Below, one piece after another: positions 22,418-30,763 of a stretch of 31,430 nt of DNA; positions within the stretch are counted from its first letter, which is position 1, and each line of letters begins with the position of its first letter. The DNA is from UBA2020 sp964551435. GTDB lineage: Bacteria > Pseudomonadota > Alphaproteobacteria > Micavibrionales > UBA2020. The stretch is from the NCBI GenBank assembly GCA_964551435.1, contig CAZKBS010000021.1, forward strand, positions 1 to 31,430, in the 5' to 3' direction. The notes under the pieces are model-generated. The model was not told the DNA's origin. It worked only from the letters and a program-made list of their open reading frames with translations, and did no database searches. The translations under genes were made by a program, and so were the position numbers.

Positions 22418-23742
22418 GCGGTCTTTTCGACATACCGCCCGATAACGCGGCAGAAAATGCAGGCAAGGCCGCACCGCGCCCGCTGGCCGATCTTCTGCGC
22501 CCGCAAAGCGTGGATGATGTGGTGGGGCAGGACCATCTGCTGCATGACACCGACGCGCCGCTCCGGCGCATGATTGATGCGGGGCGCATGTCGTCGATTA
22601 TTTTCTGGGGCCCGCCCGGTTGCGGCAAAACGACGCTGGCGCGGCTTTTGGCGCAGCATACCGATTTGCATTTCGAAGCGATTTCCGCGATTTTTACCGG
22701 CGTTGCCGATTTGCGCAAGGTATTCGAAAGCGCGCAGCACCGCCGCCGCATGGGGCGCGGCACGCTGTTGTTCGTGGATGAAATCCACCGTTTCAACAAA
22801 TCGCAGCAAGACGCGTTTTTGCCGCATGTCGAGGATGGCACCATCGTCCTCGTTGGTGCGACCACCGAAAACCCGTCGTTTGAACTCAACGCCGCGCTTT
22901 TGTCGCGCTGTCAGGTGCTGGTGCTGAAACGTCTGGAGACGCAAGCCCTCGAAACCCTGCTGCACAGGGCGGAGCAGCAAATGAACCGCCCGCTGCCCCT
23001 GATGCCGCAGGCGCGCGCCGCGCTGGTCAATATGGCCGATGGGGACGGGCGTTATCTGCTGGGCCTGGCCGAACAGGTTTTTCAGGTGCAGAAAAAAGGT
23101 GCTCTCGATGTCGAGGCGCTGACCAAGCTGGTACAAAAACGCGCGCCGCTCTACGACAAGGCGGATGACAGCCATTACAATCTGATCAGCGCGCTGCATA
23201 AATCCGTGCGCGGGTCTGATGCCGATGCGGCGCTGTACTGGTTTTGCCGTATGCTGGCGGGAGGCGAAGATCCGCGTTACATCGCGCGGCGCATGGTGCG
23301 TATGGCGGTCGAGGATATCGGCCTTGCCGACCCGCAGGCCATGCAGGTAACGCTCGGCGCGTGGGATACCTACGAGCGCCTTGGCAGTCCGGAGGGGGAA
23401 CTGGCCCTCGCGCAGGCGCTGGTCTATCTGGCGACAGTGCCCAAATCCAACGCGGCCTATGTCGCGTACAAGGCTGCGAAATCGGCGGCGGCGGAAACAG
23501 GCTCGCTGATGCCGCCTGCGCATATTCTCAATGCACCGACCAAGCTGATGAAAGACATCGGCTATGGCCGCGATTACAATTACGACCATGATACGGCGGA
23601 GGGGTTTTCGGGGCAGAATTATTTCCCAGACGCCATACCGCGCCAGCGTTTTTACGCGCCCGTCGAGCGCGGGTTCGAGCGGGAGCTTAAAAAACGTATC
23701 GAATACTGGGATAAACTCCGCCGCGACAAGGGGGGCGCATGA
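22414..23742 (+). CDS. rarA: Replication-associated recombination protein A (RarA/MgsA AAA+ ATPase)
   Basis: RarA acts at stalled replication forks, and interacts with SSB and the clamp-loader system in other bacteria. The 442-residue protein has Walker A GPPGCGKT (66-73), Walker B LLFVDEIH (118-125), sensor GATTENPSFELN (148-159), and the C-terminal tetramerisation region with SHYNLISALHKSVRGSDADAALYWFCRML and the conserved YKYPHD-like YNYDHDTAEGFSGQNYFPD. The start is TTG 22414, overlapping the protease stop by four bases (TTGA), so it probably depends on translational coupling. Its end overlaps crcB by four bases. Confidence 0.95.
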   Translation: MSGLFDIPPDNAAENAGKAAPRPLADLLRPQSVDDVVGQDHLLHDTDAPLRRMIDAGRMSSIIFWGPPGCGKTTLARLLAQHTDLHFEAISAIFTGVADLRKVFESAQHRRRMGRGTLLFVDEIHRFNKSQQDAFLPHVEDGTIVLVGATTENPSFELNAALLSRCQVLVLKRLETQALETLLHRAEQQMNRPLPLMPQARAALVNMADGDGRYLLGLAEQVFQVQKKGALDVEALTKLVQKRAPLYDKADDSHYNLISALHKSVRGSDADAALYWFCRMLAGGEDPRYIARRMVRMAVEDIGLADPQAMQVTLGAWDTYERLGSPEGELALAQALVYLATVPKSNAAYVAYKAAKSAAAETGSLMPPAHILNAPTKLMKDIGYGRDYNYDHDTAEGFSGQNYFPDAIPRQRFYAPVERGFERELKKRIEYWDKLRRDKGGA

Positions 23743-24119
23743 ACATGATACTCGCCATTTTTGCGGGCGGCGGCATCGGGGCCGTGCTGCGGCATTTGTT
23801 TATTGTCGGTGAAACCCGCTTTTTTGGCCCCTCAGTTGCCTATGCGACGTTTGCGGTCAATGTGCTGGGGTGTTTGTTGATTGGCGCGCTGATTGAATAT
23901 TTCGCGCTCAAAGGCCAGGCATCGGCGGAAATGCGCGCATTTCTGACCACGGGCGCGCTGGGCGGCTTTACCACCTTTTCGGCCTTTTCGGTCGAAGTTC
24001 TGAAACTGGCCGAAACCGGCCATATTGTGGCGGCAGCGCTTTATGCGCTCGCGTCGGTTGTTTTTTGCGTCGCGGGCGTGTTCGGCGGCGTTTATATCAT
24101 GCGCGGGGTTATCGGCTGA
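23739..24119 (+). CDS. crcB: Fluoride ion channel CrcB/Fluc
   Basis: CrcB is a small dual-topology membrane protein that exports fluoride. The 126-residue product has four hydrophobic segments and the family motifs GGGIGAVLRHL (residues 10-20), FAVNVLGCLLIG (37-48) and the GGFTTFSAFSVE stretch (about 75-86) holding the phenylalanines of the ion path. It begins at the ATGA overlap with rarA and its stop shares one base with the next start. No fluoride riboswitch was seen, as expected for a gene inside an operon. Confidence 0.95.
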   Translation: MNMILAIFAGGGIGAVLRHLFIVGETRFFGPSVAYATFAVNVLGCLLIGALIEYFALKGQASAEMRAFLTTGALGGFTTFSAFSVEVLKLAETGHIVAAALYALASVVFCVAGVFGGVYIMRGVIG

Positions 24120-25114
24120 TGTCTGAACAGAATAACAATATCATCGTTGTGGGTGAAAACGACGATGGCCAGCGTCTTGACCGCTGGCTGAAAAAGAAAT
24201 TCCCGCATCTCAGCTTCGGCGATACGCAGAAGATCCTGCGCACCGGTCAGCTGCGCATTGATGGCAAGCGCGCCAAGGGCGATGCCCGTCTGGCCGAGGG
24301 GCAGGCTGTGCGCCTGCCGCCGCAGCTGCTGTTTGAAGATGCGCCGGTGAAAAAGAAAAAGCAGGTATCGGAAAAAGACGCCGCGTTTTTGAAATCCATC
24401 GTGCTCTATGAAGATGCGCATATCATTGCGATTAACAAACCCGCAGGTCTGGCATCGCAGGGAGGATCTAAAGTCGGCAAGAACGTGGATGACATGATGG
24501 CGGGCATGGTCGATAAAAACGGTCATAAGCCGCATCTGGTGCATCGCCTCGACAAAGACACCACGGGGGTGATGTTATTGGCGAAAAACCCTAAAATCGC
24601 GCGCGTGCTGGGCGATATGTTCAAAAGCCGCGAGCTGCGCAAATATTACTGGGCGATTACGTCGCCGACGCCGGAGATGTATCAGGGGAAAATCAAAAGC
24701 TCTCTCGCCAAAGTCAAAGAAGGCGGGGAGGAGCGTGTGCGCGCCGTCGATGACGAAGACGGCAAAATGGCACTGACGTTCTATACGGTGCTGGAAAACG
24801 CGGGCCGCGACGTGGCGCTGGTCGCATTCTGGCCGCGCACGGGACGCATGCACCAGATCCGCGTGCATGCGGCGGAAATGGGATGCCCGCTCCTGGGTGA
24901 TTTCAAATATGACCCCGCGCAGACGCTGCTGGCGGAAAACCCCGATTTGCCGGAGGCTTTGCATCTGCACGCCCGCCGCCTGATTTTCCGCCACCCTGTA
25001 ACGGGCAAGAAAATCGACATCACCGCACCGGTGGGGCCGGAGATGAAAAAGACCATGAAATATTTCGGCTTTCCCGATAACGCGAAAAGCGACCCGTTCG
25101 AGGATATTGAGTAA
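24119..25114 (+). CDS. rluC: RluA-family 23S rRNA pseudouridine synthase (RluC-like)
   Basis: The enzyme isomerises specific uridines in RNA to pseudouridine. The 331-residue product starts at ATG 24119, sharing a base with the crcB stop (TGATG). Residues 15-75 form an S4-like RNA-binding domain (GQRLDRWLKKKFPHLSFGDTQKILR). The catalytic domain follows, with INKPAGLASQGG and HRLDKDTTGV; the catalytic Asp is D145. RMHQIRVHAAEMGCPLLGD is the conserved late motif. The RluA group and S4 domain are clear; RluC rather than RluD is a choice by resemblance only. The stop shares one base with the next start. Confidence 0.9.
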   Translation: MSEQNNNIIVVGENDDGQRLDRWLKKKFPHLSFGDTQKILRTGQLRIDGKRAKGDARLAEGQAVRLPPQLLFEDAPVKKKKQVSEKDAAFLKSIVLYEDAHIIAINKPAGLASQGGSKVGKNVDDMMAGMVDKNGHKPHLVHRLDKDTTGVMLLAKNPKIARVLGDMFKSRELRKYYWAITSPTPEMYQGKIKSSLAKVKEGGEERVRAVDDEDGKMALTFYTVLENAGRDVALVAFWPRTGRMHQIRVHAAEMGCPLLGDFKYDPAQTLLAENPDLPEALHLHARRLIFRHPVTGKKIDITAPVGPEMKKTMKYFGFPDNAKSDPFEDIE

Positions 25115-25833
25115 TGAAACGCTTTTACAAACAAGCGGAGGCCGGCACGGCCCCCGGCGGGTTTACCGTTCGCCTTGACGGGCAGACGCTGCGCACGCCG
25201 CTGCGGCATCCGGTGATTGTACCGTCGTCCGCGCTGGCTGCGGCAATGGCGGCGGAATGGGCTGGGCAGGAGGGTGAGATTGTCGCTGCCAGCATGCCCC
25301 TGACGCAGCTGGTTTGCACCATGATTGACAAATCAGACAGCCACGAGCGTGCGGATATGAATGCGGAGCTGGTGAAATACGCGTCGTCGGACCTTGTTTG
25401 CTATCTCGCCGCTAATCCGGCCGAGCTGGTCGCGCGGCAGGAACAGCTGTGGCATCCGCTTCTGGGCTGGCTGCAAGATGAATATGGCGTCGTTTTGCAA
25501 CCCGTCAAAGGTATCCAGTATGTGCAGCAGCCCGAAGAATCCCTCAAAAAGATTGCGGATATCGTCGCGGGGCTTGATGCGCCGCGCTTTACGGTGGCGC
25601 AGGTAGTGACGGGGGTGACAGGTTCTGCCGTGATTGCGCTGTGCATGGCGGCGGGGCGCATCGGCGCCGCGCAGGCCTATGATGCCGCGACGGTGGACGA
25701 GGTGTTCCAGCTGGAAAAATGGGGCGAGGACGAAATTGCCCGCAAACGCCTGCAGCGTATCGAGGGCGAACTGACCGCCGTCGAAAAATTCCTGTTTTTG
25801 ATGAAAGCCGCCGAAACTACAACCAGCGCGTGA
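25114..25833 (+). CDS. ATP12-family F1-ATPase assembly chaperone
   Basis: ATP12 proteins bind the F1 alpha subunit during ATP synthase assembly in mitochondria; related genes are found in alphaproteobacteria. The 239-residue product shows the family pattern: FTVRLDGQTLRTPLRHPVIVPS, MAAEWAGQEGEI, MPLTQLVCTMID, SSDLVCYLAANPAELVARQEQLWHPLLGW and the C-terminal EVFQLEKWGEDEIARKR. It starts at ATG 25114 on a one-base overlap with the previous stop. Its last 17 bases overlap the end of the convergent membrane-protein gene. Confidence 0.93.
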   Translation: MKRFYKQAEAGTAPGGFTVRLDGQTLRTPLRHPVIVPSSALAAAMAAEWAGQEGEIVAASMPLTQLVCTMIDKSDSHERADMNAELVKYASSDLVCYLAANPAELVARQEQLWHPLLGWLQDEYGVVLQPVKGIQYVQQPEESLKKIADIVAGLDAPRFTVAQVVTGVTGSAVIALCMAAGRIGAAQAYDAATVDEVFQLEKWGEDEIARKRLQRIEGELTAVEKFLFLMKAAETTTSA

Positions 25834-26332
25834 CGTTCGGCACGGCTTCTTCCTTGCGCAGGTGATAAAGGCCGATGCCGCAGCGCAGGCACCACCACAG
25901 GGCGAAAACGGCCAGCATGGCGATCGTAGAGAGGAACATCATGCGGTCGTTGCTGTCATAGACCAGCTTCATCAGGACCATGACGTCTTTTTCGCCTTCG
26001 TACATGGCGGCGTACATCGGCTGCAAATCGACAAAAAGCCCCTGAAAAATCGACAGGGCGATCGTGGCGACAGGCAGATATACGGCACCGCCAATCCAGA
26101 AGCTACGCGTCATCCAGCGGTAATGACTTTCAAGCCAGGTGTCTTTCAGTTCCTTGCGCTTGATATAGGCATAGATGATGGCACAAAGAACGGCGACGCT
26201 GCCGGGCGCGATGGTAATCAACATGAATTGCGCCGCCATGCCTGCAATCAAAACAAAATAGATAAATTGCGTGATTTTTTTCATTTCCTTCGCATCGAAG
26301 GCGGCGGGCGTTTGCGTGTCGGGCGTGTTCAT
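25817..26332 (-). CDS. Small membrane protein, COG3671/DUF4870-like
   Basis: The 171-residue product has a polar N-terminus, three or four hydrophobic segments (about residues 24-55, 75-105 and 130-155) and the pattern TWLESHYRWMTRSFWIGG followed near the end by a short helix and PNVTRWL. This resembles the uncharacterised COG3671 membrane protein family; the function is unknown. ATG 26332 follows GGAAGAAA one base after the mutL stop; TTG 26347 inside mutL is a possible longer start. It is the last gene of the minus-strand block. Its tail overlaps the convergent ATP12 gene by 17 bp, with no terminator between. Confidence 0.8.
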   Translation of the reverse strand: MNTPDTQTPAAFDAKEMKKITQFIYFVLIAGMAAQFMLITIAPGSVAVLCAIIYAYIKRKELKDTWLESHYRWMTRSFWIGGAVYLPVATIALSIFQGLFVDLQPMYAAMYEGEKDVMVLMKLVYDSNDRMMFLSTIAMLAVFALWWCLRCGIGLYHLRKEEAVPNVTRWL

Positions 26333-26333
26333 G

Positions 26334-28184
26334 TCATTTTCTTCCAAATAGTTTTTCGATATCGCCGAGTTTCAGCTCGACATAGGTCGGGCGGCCATGG
26401 TTGCACTGGCCGGCATGCGGGGTCTGTTCCATCTGGCGCAGAAGCGCGTTCATTTCATCTGCCGTGAGGCGGCGGCCGGAACGCACGGAGCCATGGCAGG
26501 CCATGGTCGAGCATACTTCGTACAGTTTTTCGCGCAAAGGCTCCGCCGTACCGTACCCTGCGATATCATCGGCAAGATCGCGCACGAGTTTTTGCACGTC
26601 GGCCTTGCCCAAAAGCGCGGGGACTTCCTGCACGGCCACCGCATTGCCGCCGAAACTGTCGATGACAAGGCCAAGCTCGGCCAGCTCGTCCTTGCGCTCC
26701 AGCAGGGCTTCGGCGGCGCGGGCATCCAGCTCGACGACTTCGGGCAGCAGCAAGGCCTGCCGCGCGATGCCGCCGGATTCAAGCGCGGCTTTGATTTTCT
26801 CATATACAATCCGTTCATGCGCGGCATGTTGATCGACCAGCACAAGGCCGCTGCGGGTTTGCGCAACAATGTAGTTTTCGTGTATCTGCGCGCAGGCCGC
26901 GCCCAGCGGGTGTTCCAGCGTTTCGGGGGGCGGGGGCGCCACGACATGCAACCGTGCCGAGGGGGCGGCGGGCATGTCCGGCAGCTCCGGCGTGCGTACG
27001 GCGAAAACCGCGCCGGTATAGGGGGCGCCTTCAAGACCTTTGAGGTGTTTGTATCCGGCGCTTTGCTGGCGGTATTCGCCGTCCCACAGTGTATCGCCAC
27101 CTGCGGGGGCGGCTGGCGGTGCAGGATGCGTGCTGAAGGATTGCAGCGTTTCCTGCGCCACCGTCGTCGAGGCCAGATGCCCCGCATCCGCAAGCGCGTG
27201 TTTCAACCCGCCGACAATCAATCCGCGCACAATCGCGCCATCCTGAAAACGCACTTCAGATTTGGCGGGGTGTACGTTGACGTCGACCTGTTCGGGCGGT
27301 ACGTCCAGAAACAGGCAGAGCATTGGGTGGCGGCCATAGGCGAGGAAATCGGCATAGGCGCCGCGCACGGCGCCGATAATCTGCTTGTCGCGCACGGGGC
27401 GGCCATTGACAAAGAAATGCTGGTATTGCGCCGTGCCGCGGTTGAGCGTGGGCAGGCTGGCATAGCCGCTTAGTTTGATATCTCCGCGCTCCGCATGAAT
27501 ACGCAGGGCGTTTTCGGCGAAATCGCGGCCCATGATTTGCCGCAGGCGGTCCAGGCGGCGGGAAAACAAATCGCCTTTGGCGGCAGGCAGGTCCATCACT
27601 TCGCGCTCGTCGCTGACAAGGCGGAAATGGATATCGGGATAGGCCATCGCCAGATGTTCCAGCACGTCGCGCACGCCCTGCATTTCCGTGCGCGGCGATT
27701 TCAGGAATTTCAGGCGTGCGGGCGTCGCATAAAACAAATCGCGCACTTCGATTTTCGTACCCTGCGACAACGCGGCGGGGGCGACGGGATGTTTGCGTCC
27801 CGCATCGACCAAAATCATCGCGGCGCCGGCATCCGGCTGGCTGCGCGGGCGGCTGGTGATACTCAGGCGGCTGACCGCGCCGATGGACGGCAAGGCCTCG
27901 CCGCGAAAGCCGAGCGACTGGATATGCACAAGGTCATCATCGGGCAGTTTGGATGTCGCATGGCGGTCGACAGCGATGGCAAGCTCGTCTGCCGTCATGC
28001 CGATACCGTCGTCGGTGACGGCAATCAGGCTGGCGCCGCCATCGCGGATGACGACTTCGATGCGCGCGGCGCCGGCGTCAATGGCGTTTTCCACCAGCTC
28101 CTTGACGGCGGCGGCGGGGCGCTCGATAACTTCGCCGGCGGCGATCTGGTTAATCAGCGTATCTGGCAGGTGGCGTATGGACAT
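26334..28184 (-). CDS. mutL: DNA mismatch repair protein MutL, endonuclease type
   Basis: MutL links MutS mismatch recognition to strand incision. The 616-residue protein has the GHKL ATPase motifs ELVENAIDAGA (29-39), TDDGIGM (57-63), HATSKL (75-80) and GFRGEALPSIGAV (92-104). A Pro/Ala-rich linker spans about 340-425. The C-terminal domain contains DQHA-X2-E-X4-E (451-462), ACHGS (562-566) and CNHGRPT (594-600). These are the metal-binding motifs of nicking MutL proteins and are absent from E. coli MutL, so this protein probably cuts DNA itself without MutH. ATG 28184 has only a weak binding site. It lies between the pentapeptide repeat gene and the small membrane protein gene. Confidence 0.97.
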   Translation of the reverse strand: MSIRHLPDTLINQIAAGEVIERPAAAVKELVENAIDAGAARIEVVIRDGGASLIAVTDDGIGMTADELAIAVDRHATSKLPDDDLVHIQSLGFRGEALPSIGAVSRLSITSRPRSQPDAGAAMILVDAGRKHPVAPAALSQGTKIEVRDLFYATPARLKFLKSPRTEMQGVRDVLEHLAMAYPDIHFRLVSDEREVMDLPAAKGDLFSRRLDRLRQIMGRDFAENALRIHAERGDIKLSGYASLPTLNRGTAQYQHFFVNGRPVRDKQIIGAVRGAYADFLAYGRHPMLCLFLDVPPEQVDVNVHPAKSEVRFQDGAIVRGLIVGGLKHALADAGHLASTTVAQETLQSFSTHPAPPAAPAGGDTLWDGEYRQQSAGYKHLKGLEGAPYTGAVFAVRTPELPDMPAAPSARLHVVAPPPPETLEHPLGAACAQIHENYIVAQTRSGLVLVDQHAAHERIVYEKIKAALESGGIARQALLLPEVVELDARAAEALLERKDELAELGLVIDSFGGNAVAVQEVPALLGKADVQKLVRDLADDIAGYGTAEPLREKLYEVCSTMACHGSVRSGRRLTADEMNALLRQMEQTPHAGQCNHGRPTYVELKLGDIEKLFGRK

Positions 28185-28185
28185 A

Positions 28186-28239
28186 GGTATTTATACCCCA
28201 AGCGGCGCGGCGCAGAAAGTCTGGCGCGTGGGTATTTAT
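28186..28239. repeat. GGTATTTAT direct repeats upstream of mutL
   Basis: GGTATTTAT occurs at 28186-28194 and 28231-28239, in the 73-bp gap between mutL and the pentapeptide repeat gene. The first copy is part of the dyad GGTAT-TT-ATACC (28186-28197), which on the minus strand ends two bases before the mutL ATG. They could be operator-like; no regulator is known. Confidence 0.3.
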
Positions 28240-28257
28240 TATCCATAAATTGGAGGA

Positions 28258-29583
28258 TTATTCTTCGCGCGCCGGACGGACGGGGCCTTTGCCCTCGTCA
28301 AAAACGCTGCCATCCAGGATGGCGTTTTCAAACCGCGCGCCGGTCAGCTTGGCGCCGGTGAAATCCGCCTTGCGCAGGTCGCAGTCGATGAACTGCGCCC
28401 CTGTCAGGTCGGCGCGTATAAAACTGGCGTCCATCAGCCGCGCACCCGAAAAATTCGTATATCGCATCGATGCGCTGTCGAAACGGCAGGGCAGCTGGTA
28501 TTCCGCTTCGCCATCGCGCGGGCGGATGGTCAGCGGGTTCAGGTTGGCCAGACGGAAATCGGCACGGTTCATCAGGCAGCCCGTAAAGCGGCTGCCGCGC
28601 AGATCGCTGTTGCCAAGGCGGCATTTCCTGAAATCCGACCCGTCCAACCCTGCCGCCTGCATTTCAATGCCGCGTAGATCCATTTCTGCGAAAGTGGCGT
28701 TATGCGCCTTGATGGCTGTCAGACGCTGCGCCGACAGCGTGCCTGCCTTGCGCATATCGACGTTGCTGAGCACCAGCTGTACGCCATTGCGCCCTGCGGT
28801 GGCTACCCATTCGATATGCTTCAGTACCATTTCATCGAGGGTCAGCTCGAACTCTTCGATATCCTTGCCCACGGTGTCGGCGGTCAGGGTGAGGGTGAAG
28901 GTACTGCCCGCTTTTTCCGCTCCCTTCATATCCGCGCCGGTCATGGTGGCGTAGGAAAAATCCGCATCACGCAGGTCGGCGTCTTTCAGGCTGCTACCTG
29001 TCAAATCCGCGCCGCGCAGAACCGCGCCCTTCAGGTTGGCGCTGCCGAGGTCGCTGTTTTCCATGCGCGCATCGGTGAAATCGGCATTGATGGCGGTGGC
29101 ACCTTGCAGCACGGCCTCCGTCATGTCGCTGGCGGTGAATTGTACGACGCCCGCTTCGGCGGCTTTTGAATACTGGTCTTCCTCGCGCTTGACCTTGCGT
29201 TTGACGATGGTTTTCCCCTCGCGCAGGTCTGCGCCGGTGAGGTCGGCCTTGTGCAAATCCGCACCGTCTACATCCGCGCCGCGCAAATCGGCGCGCACCA
29301 GACGTGTGCCGCGCATATTGGCGCTGCGCAGGTCGCAGCCGAACAGCGTCGCGCTTTCAAACGATGCATTGGACAGCGTGGCGCCGTACATGATGCAGCC
29401 GGTGAAATCGGATTGCGACAGGTCTTGTCCGGTAAAATTCAGCCCGCTGAGGTCACGGTCGCGTACCACAGCCCGCGCCCCGCCCGGTTTGGCGGTGCGG
29501 AACATATGATGCTTGCGGATGATTTCGTTCAGTTCCGCCTGCGTCATCGGCTGTAATGTAAAGTCGTTGTCCGCGGGGGCCAT
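28258..29583 (-). CDS. Pentapeptide repeat protein
   Basis: The 441-residue protein is mostly A(D/N)LXX-type pentapeptides, which form right-handed quadrilateral beta-helices. A first block (about 45-145) includes SANMRGTRLVRADLRGADVDGADL. A charged linker (IVKRKVKREEDQ) follows, then a second block (about 165-235). A non-repeat segment comes next, with the family-like LDEMVLKHIEWVATAGRNGVQLVL, and a final block runs to about residue 430. There is no signal peptide or membrane segment, so it is probably cytosolic. Some such proteins mimic DNA and bind gyrase; whether this one does is unknown. It lies 73 nt upstream of mutL in the same direction. Confidence 0.92.
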   Translation of the reverse strand: MAPADNDFTLQPMTQAELNEIIRKHHMFRTAKPGGARAVVRDRDLSGLNFTGQDLSQSDFTGCIMYGATLSNASFESATLFGCDLRSANMRGTRLVRADLRGADVDGADLHKADLTGADLREGKTIVKRKVKREEDQYSKAAEAGVVQFTASDMTEAVLQGATAINADFTDARMENSDLGSANLKGAVLRGADLTGSSLKDADLRDADFSYATMTGADMKGAEKAGSTFTLTLTADTVGKDIEEFELTLDEMVLKHIEWVATAGRNGVQLVLSNVDMRKAGTLSAQRLTAIKAHNATFAEMDLRGIEMQAAGLDGSDFRKCRLGNSDLRGSRFTGCLMNRADFRLANLNPLTIRPRDGEAEYQLPCRFDSASMRYTNFSGARLMDASFIRADLTGAQFIDCDLRKADFTGAKLTGARFENAILDGSVFDEGKGPVRPAREE

Positions 29584-29590
29584 GTTTCTT

Positions 29591-29625
29591 AAGCCTGATT
29601 GTTTAGTAGCGCATCATACAGGCTT
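29591..29625 (-). other. Inverted repeat just upstream of the pentapeptide repeat gene
   Basis: AAGCCTG (29591-29597) and CAGGCTT (29619-29625) are perfect inverted repeats around a 21-nt spacer, 7 nt before the ATG at 29583 on the minus strand. The gene has only a weak AAGAAA binding site, so a stem here could affect its translation or end the upstream transcript. Confidence 0.3.
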
Positions 29626-29665
29626 TCGCGCGGGGCGTAAACGGCAGCGTATGCGGCGCAGAATC

Positions 29666-30586
29666 CTAGGCTGCCTTATGGCAAGATTTCTGCGGCACAT
29701 AACCCGACGGCACCACGCGCGATGCGGGTTCGGTATGATACGTCTGGTCGTCGAAAAACAGGTCGGCGCCGATGGCGGCCAGTACATCGACTTTCTGATA
29801 TTTCGGCCCTTGCTGGTTTGACCTGCCAATCATATAGGCACCATCCACGATTTGCCCCCATTCAATCAGCGTATTCATCGGGCGGATTTGCGCCTGACCG
29901 CTGCGCATGGTGACCAGCGATGTTTCAATGGGGCAGCTGTCTTTGGGGAAGGTCGCCTTCAGCGCCTCGATAACGAAAAGTACCTTGGCGAAGGGGCCTT
30001 CGGGCATGGGCGTTTCGGCCATTTCGGTTTCGTATTTCATGAAACCCAGCAGACCTTCACGCTGGAAAATCGTTTCGGACTCGCCGCCGAACAAAACCTG
30101 ATCGCCATCAAACGCGAAATGCACTTTGCCGGGTTTGGCCTGCGGCTCCGTCGGCGGGTCGTGCAGGATGGAGGCGGCGATGTCGCCATCGACCGCGCGC
30201 TGCACGTCGTCTGCATGGCGCGACAAAAACAGATCGATGCCATAGGCGCGCAGCAGCGAGGATTCAACATTCTTGCCGCCCGTCAGCGCGATGCGCGCGA
30301 TATCCAGCCGGTGATAATCCAGCGAATAGCGTGCGCGGATGCCGGTTTCGATGTTGTTGCGGGAAATCAGCGCCACCTCGACCCGCGGGCGCTCACCCGG
30401 GGTGTTGATGGACAGCAGTTTTTCGATGACGTTGAAAGCGGTGCCCGGTTTCATCGGATCGCGGCGGCGTTCGAATTGCAGGCGGCGGTAGGCGTCGATA
30501 CCGCCCTCGACATAGGTCGCATGCTCTTCGCGCAGGTCGAAAAGGGCGGAGGTCGAAATGCCGATGGTCAGCGGTTTGAAAACCAT
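29666..30586 (-). CDS. Cytosolic 5'-nucleotidase (cN-I-like)
   Basis: The product would remove the 5'-phosphate from nucleoside monophosphates. From ATG 30586 it has 306 residues. It shows the family pattern of PF06189-type nucleotidases: TIGISTSALFDLREEHATYV, EPGTAF-like KPGTAFNVIEKLL, VEVALISRNNIETGIR, LDIARIALTGGKNVESSLLRAYGIDLFLS and HFAFDGDQVLFGGESETIF. The frame is open further upstream; ATG 30634 has CAGGAC at a long distance and would add 16 residues, but the conserved region begins at 30586. The far-upstream part overlaps bolA and is not coding. It is the 5'-most gene of the minus block, divergent from bolA. Confidence 0.9.
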   Translation of the reverse strand: MVFKPLTIGISTSALFDLREEHATYVEGGIDAYRRLQFERRRDPMKPGTAFNVIEKLLSINTPGERPRVEVALISRNNIETGIRARYSLDYHRLDIARIALTGGKNVESSLLRAYGIDLFLSRHADDVQRAVDGDIAASILHDPPTEPQAKPGKVHFAFDGDQVLFGGESETIFQREGLLGFMKYETEMAETPMPEGPFAKVLFVIEALKATFPKDSCPIETSLVTMRSGQAQIRPMNTLIEWGQIVDGAYMIGRSNQQGPKYQKVDVLAAIGADLFFDDQTYHTEPASRVVPSGYVPQKSCHKAA

Positions 30587-30763
30587 AGTGTGCCTGAACT
30601 TGACATAAATTAAAAACGCGGCACCTTCATTCATAACCGATTTTGTCCTGAATAAAAAGCATCCCCGCAGGGTTTTTGGCAGGATTGATTTGTCGGGGGG
30701 CCGGTTTTGGGGTAATTTTATAAGGCATATCTGTTCGTATATTGCGCAAAGGACGTCCGGCGT
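30587..30763. promoter_or_regulatory. Divergent promoter region between the 5'-nucleotidase and bolA genes
   Basis: The 177-bp gap must hold the start signals for both directions. On the plus strand there is TATAAG at 30719-30724 and TATATT at 30738-30743, but neither has a good -35 at the right distance. A perfect TTGACA at 30600-30605 has no matching -10. I therefore do not name an exact promoter. Confidence 0.35.
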
